From Phlegmacium glaucopus (taxonomy: Eukaryota > Basidiomycota > Agaricomycetes > Agaricales > Cortinariaceae): a stretch of 11,924 bases of DNA. The stretch is taken from positions 200,176-212,099 of the forward strand of contig MU130540.1 of the NCBI GenBank assembly GCA_015039465.1. The letters run 5' to 3'. A program made the translations under genes and the position numbers. Under the pieces are notes generated by a model. That model was not told the origin of the DNA. It did no database searches and worked only from the letters and a program-made list of their open reading frames with translations. Of the stretch, positions 7,053 through 11,924 are shown piece after piece; position 1 is the first letter of the stretch; every line of letters begins with the position of its first letter.

Positions 7053-7599
7053 TAGTGATGGTCAAGGGTAACCCCAGGGTGGAATTAGGCTGACCCTTAC
7101 CCTTACCCTCCAAAACCCCTTACCCTTGGCTGAGGGTAAGGGTTTTGGAGGGTAAGGGTAAGGGTTTCTGAGGGGTTGGAGGGTAAGAAACCCCAGCAGG
7201 GTTTAGTGCAAGGGTTTGGTGCAAATCCTTCCTCAAGCTTTGTAATCCAAAGGAGCTTTCAAAGTAGCTATTATTTAAAACATGTTCAGAGTGTTAAAGG
7301 TGTTTAGCAATATATTTTAAATGAAATAGAGAGGGTTTGACTAGTATTTTAAGCTACTGATTGTTGTAAAAGCAGTGAGGCCTCTTTAGATTGCTTTTTC
7401 TCTGATTTAAAGTCAATTTTATAGATACACAACAGTTAGATCACTCTGATATCAGAGAAATAAAAATTCCCAAAAATACCCTGACCCCTCCAGAAGGGTA
7501 AGGGTTTTTCAAGGGTCAAAAAAATCTGCACCCTGACCCTGACCCTCCTTACCCTTACCCTTGTACCCCAGGGGTTTCCCAAACCCCTGCCCATCACTA
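7053..7599. mobile_element. Complete 547-bp hAT-type MITE
   Basis: The ends are TAGTGATGGTCAAGGGT on the left and, reverse-complemented, TAGTGATGGGCAGGGGT on the right. They are flanked by the perfect 8-bp duplication gttataac. TAGTGATGG-type termini with 8-bp duplications are a hallmark of animal hAT elements. There is no transposase frame, so it is non-autonomous. Both ends are filled with agggtaagggt-type repeats in inverted orientation, while the centre (about 7220-7480) is AT-rich and unique. Confidence 0.9.
7094..7164. repeat. Hairpin of telomere-like agggta repeats inside the MITE
   Basis: Positions 7094-7126 (cccttaccct and ccaaaacccc words) pair with 7133-7164 across a 6-base loop (tggctg), with one bulge. 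The unit agggta resembles, but is not, the TTAGGG telomere repeat. It is a nested palindrome within the left half of the element. Confidence 0.85.
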
Positions 7600-7607
7600 G
7601 TTATAAC
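7600..7607. repeat. Right 8-bp target-site duplication (gttataac)
   Basis: Exact copy of 7045-7052, directly after the right end of the MITE at 7599. Confidence 0.9.
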
Positions 7608-7710
7608 TGTATATGTGTACTTTACAGTCCCCCACATTGTCTGGCTGGAGTCCGGCAGACTGCCAAAAGTCCAGCGGAAGTCCGGTGGACTCCACTAAAA
7701 TTCTGGTAAA

Positions 7711-7757
7711 AGTCCAGTCAGAGTCCAGTCAGAGTCCGGTCAGAGTCCGGTGAAAGT
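7711..7757 (-). repeat. Left 11-bp array (agtccggtcag)
   Basis: Four consecutive 11-bp units of the form agtccagtcag or agtccggtcag. Its reverse complement shares the cggactc core with the arrays of the 5256-6792 element. Confidence 0.85.
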
Positions 7758-7837
7758 AGAAAAATGCCTGGACTGTATGTCTGGTCACAGTCCGCCGGAC
7801 TTCCACCAGACATCCGCCAGACTTTTGATAGAATTTA

Positions 7838-7910
7838 GGGTTATATTTAGATTTAGAGGTTAGGCTTAGGGTTATATTTAGATTTAGGGCTTAGGATTAA
7901 TATTTAGGGA
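7838..7910 (+). repeat. Telomere-like ttaggg repeats in the element core
   Basis: Two and a half copies of a unit of about 30 bp (ttagggttatatttagattt, then a ggcttagg word). Interspersed tttaggg and ttaggg words resemble telomere DNA, but they are not a clean hexamer array. They sit in the loop of the foldback element. Confidence 0.7.
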
Positions 7911-7984
7911 TGGGGATATTTTCTGTCTGCGTGGTAGTGTGTTCTTAGGTTAGGAGGGGATACAGGCATGTTTTGTACTTCTAC

Positions 7985-8058
7985 TGGACTTCCGCCGGAC
8001 TTCCGCCGGACTTCCACCGGACTTCCACCGGACTCTGACCAGACTCTGACCGGACTTT
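7985..8058 (+). repeat. Right 11-bp array (cggacttccgc)
   Basis: Units cggacttccgc twice, cggacttccac twice, then cggactctgac-type units, each 11 bp. They face the left array in inverted orientation. Confidence 0.9.
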
Positions 8059-8128
8059 TCTGGAGTCCGGCGGAGTCTGGTCAGTCCGGCGGAATTCCAG
8101 CCGGACAATGTGGGGGAGTGTAAAGTCC

Positions 8129-8921
8129 TCCTGTATACAGAGAACTCATGTATTATTACAGCTCAAAGAAAGACTAAAAACAACTTATAGACTTGAGGTG
8201 GATGCTTCATGTTCAGGGGTTATATATCCAATGCGAGAGGGGCTTGTGATCGTATGGGAAAAGGATCGTGGCAGGACCACATCAATGGTGGTCATGTTGG
8301 TGGTGATGTTAAACCCATAACATGGCTTCACTGAGGTTGTTCAACCTTGCATTGGGTCCATTGAACTTCCATTGGGTCGTTTTCCCTGGCGTTGGCCTTG
8401 TGCTAGGTGTTTCGACCCTGAGTTGGGTTGTTTGACCTCGTATTTGTTCACATTTGGCCTCTGTAGGCCAGTGGGGTTCGAGGCGGTGAGGCGGTGATAT
8501 GGCGTGCACACCAGACAAAACTCCTGCTGCTGTGTGTCCGTGGTGGTGTGCACGGCCTGGTTGGCAAGGTGATGTGATTGTGGTGTATGTGGAAGTGTGT
8601 AGCTAGTCAGTTTGGGGCCTAACGTAGCCTGGTTGTCAGCAGGTAGCAGTGAGGTGAGGAGAATAGGACCCTGGAGGCGAACCGCCTATGGTTTGCCTCC
8701 TTACATACCTGGTGGGTATCTGACACGGTAGGTCTCCCCTCATGTTTTCTTATGCCACCCTTAACCCCCCATCCCTGTGCAGAGCCCTTCGAAGATACCA
8801 AAAAAAAAGCCTACATCCCACATTGCAGGGGAGATGCCTGGCAGCTGCTGGTAATAAATGCAAGTACTAGAGAATCTAAAACATAAATGTTAACGTAACA
8901 GGCTATGAAAAAACTAATTAC
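8129..8921. other. No recognised gene; T/G-rich stretch
   Basis: Positions 8290-8620 are rich in T and G on the plus strand, with loose repetition (cattgggtcc at 8351-8360, cattgggtcg at 8370-8379, gaggcggt twice near 8479-8493). A 70-codon plus-strand frame (8108-8320) starts inside the end of the foldback element. A splice acceptor-like attattacag ends at 8160 in that frame, but no domain is recognisable. Short minus-strand frames are unremarkable. An aataaa hexamer at 8853 has no gene attached. Confidence 0.4.
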
Positions 8922-9054
8922 TTACTTTTTGATGCGTCTTGGTGTGCCGGTTGAGTGAGAGGGAGATGGTTGAAATTTTGCGATCAACTGTGAGATGCGT
9001 GACATACAAAGATGATGTCATATTACCATATTTGGACATGTGCCTGATTATGTT

Positions 9055-9133
9055 AGTTAGTTAGTTCCAGCTGAAATGGCCTTAGCAAAAAAATTGACCC
9101 TAGGTCTTTTTTTCAATCCCAGTGCCCCCTTGT
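9055..9133 (+). repeat. Dispersed repeat copy in left arm
   Basis: Contains ttagttagttccagctg, ggcc, an A-run and ttgaccc, then aatcccagtgcccccttg. These are the components seen at 4243-4350, but with the gggggcac part inverted. The mirror copy in the right arm is at 11713-11791. Confidence 0.6.
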
Positions 9134-9249
9134 CGTCAACTGCCATTTGGCTTCCTTCGTGTTGGTAATAACACCATAGAACTGTAAGGTGGCCAGTTGA
9201 CCACATCTGGTAATAACCATATTTGGTACTAGTTGGGTAGACTTACTGA

Positions 9250-9350
9250 GTGGCCAGTGTGGCACTGGCCACCGTCTCATTGTTCCGTTTACATATATAT
9301 ATCAGGTCAAATAGACTACTCAACCTCAGTCCATTGTATTGAGACTGAGG
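9250..9350. repeat. Two small perfect hairpins
   Basis: gtggccagt and actggccac (9250-9258 and 9264-9272) form a 9-bp stem with a 5-base loop. cctcagtc and gactgagg (9324-9331 and 9343-9350) form an 8-bp stem. Both are repeated in the right arm. They could be terminal or binding features of the element that makes up the arms. Confidence 0.7.
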
Positions 9351-9505
9351 TGAGCAAATCTCTTTATATACATTAAATAACTTACTAACTGTACATAGTA
9401 TAGTGATTCTATCACATATCTAGCGGCTAAAATCTCTACAGGTTATGGGCTTTACACATCACGACTTATAAACAAAACATGACATAGAAGCACATAGGCA
9501 CACTA

Positions 9506-9671
9506 CAGTGTATCGAAGGGTACGATTCCCGGAACGGACACACTGTGTCGAAAGATACGGATTCACGGGGCCCCGTGAATCTGGGAATACGGTATTCTAT
9601 ATTTGGATCTACACACTGTGTCGAAAGATACGGATTCACGGAATACCTATGGCACTAGACGATGCCGGGCA
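9506..9671 (+). repeat. Inner terminal repeat, left copy, with internal palindrome
   Basis: Starts CAGTGTATCGAAGGG. A 31-bp sequence beginning acacactgtgtcgaaag occurs twice, 9538-9568 and 9611-9641, 73 bp apart. Between them 9560-9581 is a perfect 22-bp palindrome centred on ggggcccc. The matching right copy is 11175-11340. Diverged relatives lie at 1230-1310 and 2041-2096, which shows this is a multicopy transposon end rather than a local duplication. Confidence 0.85.
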
Positions 9672-9727
9672 GGTCTATCAGCATGGCCGGGTGCTGTCAA
9701 CCGATGTGTTTTGGTAGGGTGTATGAG

Positions 9728-10577
9728 CCGGCAGGAGTGTTTTCAACTGGTGATAGTTGGCCATCTATGACCGGGTGATGCTCAGATCAACCAGCTGTTG
9801 CTGGGATGAACAGGGACTTGTAGTCCTGGGATAGAGGCAGTAGGTATGAACCGGCACTCCAGGATCAGGAATGCAGGGTATGAAATGGCAATGCCGGTAT
9901 CTGAACAGGCCGGCACCTCTATGGATGGGCCGGCAGTACATATATGAACCGGCTGACCCACAGAGCCGATGATAAACAGGCAGTCCAGACTGAGGGTACT
10001 ACTGCTGGTATAAGCTGGGAATAGTACATTAAATAGATATCAGACGGTAATACTCATGACCTGGCTATGGCCAGTGATATAGACTGATGTTAAGGACTCA
10101 AGACAGCCTGGCATTAATTAGCACTGCCAGTGACTAGCAGGAATGTCTCAACCGGGACAGTCTGAACCGGCAGTCTGAACCGGCAGATTGTCTGAACCGG
10201 CACACTCGACCGGCAGGTGTGGATGAGCCAGCATTACATATATGAACCGGCTATGACCCACAGAGCTGTGATAAACGGGCAGTCCAGATTGTAGTATCAA
10301 TAGGCGGTGCTGTTGATATAAGCTGGGAATAGTACATTAATATGAAGCAGCAATCAAGAGAGCCTGGCATTAAAAGGATTAATCAAAATTGCCAGTATCT
10401 ATGTTTCGTGTAAGCCGGTAATATATCCGAGCACTGCCAACTGGCACAATATGAACCGGCACGTCAGACTAACTAGCATTGCAAGAATCAACCCAGACTA
10501 GACGGCATTGGTGTGTCAATCCTCATTGTGTATGCCGGCAATATTTATATCAACCGGCATTTATCAGACAACCGGCA
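9728..10577 (+). repeat. Array of twelve CCGGCA motifs (tgaaccggca)
   Basis: ccggca begins at 9728, 9851, 9910, 9930, 10167, 10180, 10197, 10210, 10456, 10535, 10554 and 10572. It is often preceded by tgaa or caa, and tgaaccggct appears at 9944 and 10242. Four copies lie 13-17 bp apart at 10167-10215. Repeated short motifs inside transposon ends are commonly transposase-binding sites, as in En/Spm and hAT elements. That role is inferred here. Confidence 0.75.
9920..10373 (+). repeat. Diverged tandem duplication, ~300-bp offset
   Basis: Unit A starts tatggatgggccggcag and contains acatatatgaaccggct, gacccacagagc, gataaac, gcagtccaga and ataagctgggaatagtacat. It recurs as unit B from about 10218, with gaps. 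Offsets of matching words are 298 (acatatatg), 309 (ataagctggg) and 256 (agcctggcattaa), so unit B carries small insertions and a larger deletion. Confidence 0.8.
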
Positions 10578-10642
10578 CTGTCCACGATTGAATCACATAG
10601 ACTAGCTATTGGGTACAAACAATGCAATGTCTAATTTATACT

Positions 10643-11010
10643 TTAACTACTGCCAGGGCCCTCATGAGGGGCAGTGCTTTCAATGATCTTGGCCGACTTG
10701 TAAGCCATTGCGAGGGTCTTCTCCGTTGATCCTTGCAAAGTTACGAAGGCCTTGTACATCTTCTGATCTGTTTTAACTCTCTCGAGCTCCGCCATGTACA
10801 AACGATGGGCAACATCCTTGTACGATATGCCAAGGCTCTCTTGTAGTACCAGCACCTCACTATGTGCCGAGAGCTGTTCACGATCACTTGATCCCTAGAA
10901 ATATCTCAGCCACACTGGCATGACATCCAAATTACACTCACAGGAACAGTTGGTGCCATTACTTTGCCTTCTCCAATGATATCAAAAAGAGGGCTGTTAA
11001 ATTTATGATC
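10643..11010 (-). pseudogene. Captured gene fragment: last two exons, unknown protein
   Basis: Two exons read in one frame on the minus strand. The first (11010 down to 10942, 23 codons) follows acceptor tatcccctgcag and ends at donor gtgagt. The second (10894 down to 10643, 83 codons and a TAA stop) follows acceptor atatttctag. The intron (10895-10941) is 47 bp, phase 0. The peptide begins DHKFNSPLFDIIGEG. The second exon encodes a charged, probably helical segment (LGISYKDVAHRLY, AELERVKTDQKMYKAF) and ends HEGPGSS. A branch-like tgctgac precedes the first acceptor. I see no start exon and do not recognise the family. It lies in the centre of a transposon-like palindrome, so capture of a host gene tail is the simplest reading. 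A transposon's own protein tail is the alternative. Confidence 0.65.
10895..10941 (-). other. 47-bp GT-AG intron in the captured fragment
   Basis: The donor is gtgagt (plus-strand actcac at 10936-10941) and the acceptor is atatttctag (plus-strand ctagaaatat from 10895). A TAG stop overlaps the acceptor, so the downstream exon is open only if spliced or started internally. Confidence 0.6.
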
Positions 11011-11104
11011 CTGCAGGGGATAGTCAGCATGAGTGAGATCAGAGGTTGGCAGAGCCAGTGAGTATGCCAGTAGCATTGATGCCGACCAGTGCACCTGAGA
11101 TAGT

Positions 11105-11180
11105 GCTGGCCGGCACAGAACATACTGACAGTGAAGATAGTGCCGGCGGCACAGAACATGCTCAGCATAGAACATGCCCG
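11105..11180 (+). repeat. Right-side motif cluster (ggcacagaacat)
   Basis: ggcacagaacat occurs at 11112-11123 and 11149-11160, with a partial copy (catagaacatg) at 11166-11176. gccggc words precede the first two. This is the right-hand counterpart, in spacing if not in exact sequence, of the CCGGCA array on the left. Confidence 0.6.
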
Positions 11181-11924
11181 GCAACGTCTAGTGCCGTAGG
11201 TATTCCGTGAATCCGTATCTTTCGACACAGTGTGTAGATCCAAATATAGAATACCGTATTCCCAGATTCACGGGGCCCCGTGAATCCGTATCTTTCGACA
11301 CAGTGTGTCCGTTCCGGGAATCGTACCCTTCGATACACTGTGGTAAAACTATGTGCTTCTATGTCATGTTTTGTTTATAAGTCGTGATGTGTAAAGCCCA
11401 TAACCTGTAGAGATTTTAGCCGCTAGATATGTGATAGAATCACTATACTATGTACAGTTAGTAAGTTATTTAATGTATATAAAGAGATTTGCTCACCTCA
11501 GTCTCAATACAATGGACTGAGGTTGAGTAGTCTATTTGACCTGATATATATATGTAAACGGAACAATGAGACGGTGGCCAGTGCCACACTGGCCACTCAG
11601 TAAGTCTACCCAACTATTACCAAATATGGTTATTACCAGATGTGGTCAACTGGCCACCTTACAGTTCTATGGTGTTATTACCAACACGAAGGAAGCCAAA
11701 TGGCAGTTGACGACAAGGGGGCACTGGGATTGAAAAAAAGACCTAGGGTCAATTTTTTTGCTAAGGCCATTTCAGCTGGAACTAACTAACTAACATAATC
11801 AGGCACATGTCCAAATATGGTAATATGACATCATCTTTGTATGTCACGCATCTCACAGTTGATCGCAAAATTTCAACCATCTCCCTCTCACTCAACCGGC
11901 ACACCAAGACGCATCAAAAAGTAA
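11175..11924 (-). repeat. Right arm of the giant palindrome (truncated by window end)
   Basis: Reverse complement of 8922-9671. Internal landmarks mirror the left arm: repeated terminal block at 11205-11235 and 11278-11308, palindrome 11265-11286, and inner end at 11340. The arm may continue past the window. Confidence 0.95.

Larger units (their letters stand above)
7617..8128. mobile_element. ~512-bp foldback element, same terminal family as 5256-6792
   Basis: The left end reads gtactttacagtccccc, then acattgtctggctgga. The right end, reverse-complemented, reads ggactttacactccccc, then acattgtccggctgga. The motif ctttaca(g/c)tcccc matches both ends of the 5256-6792 element. Inverted 11-bp arrays lie inside each end (7711-7757 and 7985-8058). 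Candidate duplication is weak: ctgtata precedes the left end and follows the right end. There is no coding frame. The left end lies only 9 bp from the target duplication of the hAT MITE. Confidence 0.8.
8922..9671 (+). repeat. Left arm of the giant palindrome
   Basis: Pairs with 11175-11924; pairing coordinates always sum to 20846. From 8922 to 9497 only one mismatch was found, near 9229. It includes two perfect small hairpins (9250-9272 and 9324-9350) and the terminal motif family from 9501 on. Confidence 0.95.
8922..11924. mobile_element. Giant palindromic element (750-bp arms, 1.5-kb centre), right arm cut by window end
   Basis: Left arm 8922-9671 pairs with right arm 11175-11924 with no insertion or deletion. 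By direct comparison I found 8 mismatches in 750 positions, five of them in one 8-bp block. The right arm reaches the last base of the window, so the true outer ends are unknown. Each arm contains a copy of the dispersed repeat and an inner terminal sequence (cagtgtatcgaaggg). The centre carries a CCGGCA motif array and a gene fragment. No transposase frame is seen. The structure fits a non-autonomous transposon or a foldback produced by inverted duplication. The inner ends resemble hAT (CAGTG) or CACTA-type (cactacagtg) termini. Confidence 0.85.

Noticed and set aside
7080..7580. True telomere or interstitial telomere array
   Set aside because: The unit is agggta/agggt with many variants and lies strictly between the MITE ends.
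8108..8320. 70-codon plus-strand frame with an acceptor-like site
   Set aside because: It starts within the foldback terminus, no matching donor or domain was found, and the peptide is unremarkable.
10906..11243. Two longer minus-strand frames (92 and 94 codons)
   Set aside because: Only the 10942-11010 part is bounded by splice signals and joins in frame to the next exon. The rest runs through transposon motif repeats.
9501..11345. Firm assignment of the inner element to CACTA or to hAT
   Set aside because: The left end reads cactacagtg (CACTA-like) but the right end reads taccacagtg, and no matching 2-3 bp or 8-bp duplication flanks them. The ends remain ambiguous.

Overview
The window reads as non-coding, repeat-rich DNA from an animal-like eukaryotic genome. 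There are no long ORFs or bacterial-style operons. Most of it is CpG-depleted, as expected of a methylated genome. It carries transposons with clean target-site duplications, tRNA-like pol III promoters, and one pair of exons separated by a 47-bp GT-AG intron. The very short intron and dense small palindromic repeats would suit an invertebrate such as a sponge, but that is a guess.

Layout. Positions 1-430 have an inverted dinucleotide signature (CpG plentiful, GpC nearly absent), as if the DNA had been reversed without complementing. From 431 to about 2100 there is a dispersed 65-bp repeat pair, a 10-bp minisatellite and two relics of a terminal sequence seen again near the right end. Positions 2107-3225 hold a satellite of about 109 bp with an internal hairpin. 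Positions 3300-3955 hold a degenerate duplication, and 3956-5246 is largely featureless, with an AT-rich part that is not CpG-depleted.

Positions 5256-6792 are a complete foldback element with a perfect 9-bp target-site duplication (Mutator-like size). It has 11-bp subterminal arrays and about 430-bp inverted arms, each with a tRNA-like promoter. Positions 7053-7599 are a complete hAT-type MITE with a perfect 8-bp duplication and telomere-like repeats. Only 9 bp after that duplication a second foldback (7617-8128) begins, with the same CTTTAC..CCCC terminus and 11-bp arrays as the first.

Positions 8922-11924 are a giant palindrome: two 750-bp arms that differ at 8 positions by direct comparison, around a 1.5-kb centre. 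The right arm runs off the window. The centre has a CCGGCA motif array and, on the minus strand, the last two exons of a gene (106 codons plus stop) with intact splice signals. It therefore looks like a transposon that captured a host gene fragment.

Nothing here is a full-length gene. The unifying theme is several foldback elements built on one plan: a short terminal motif, then a short-period subterminal array, then long near-identical arms, then a variable centre.
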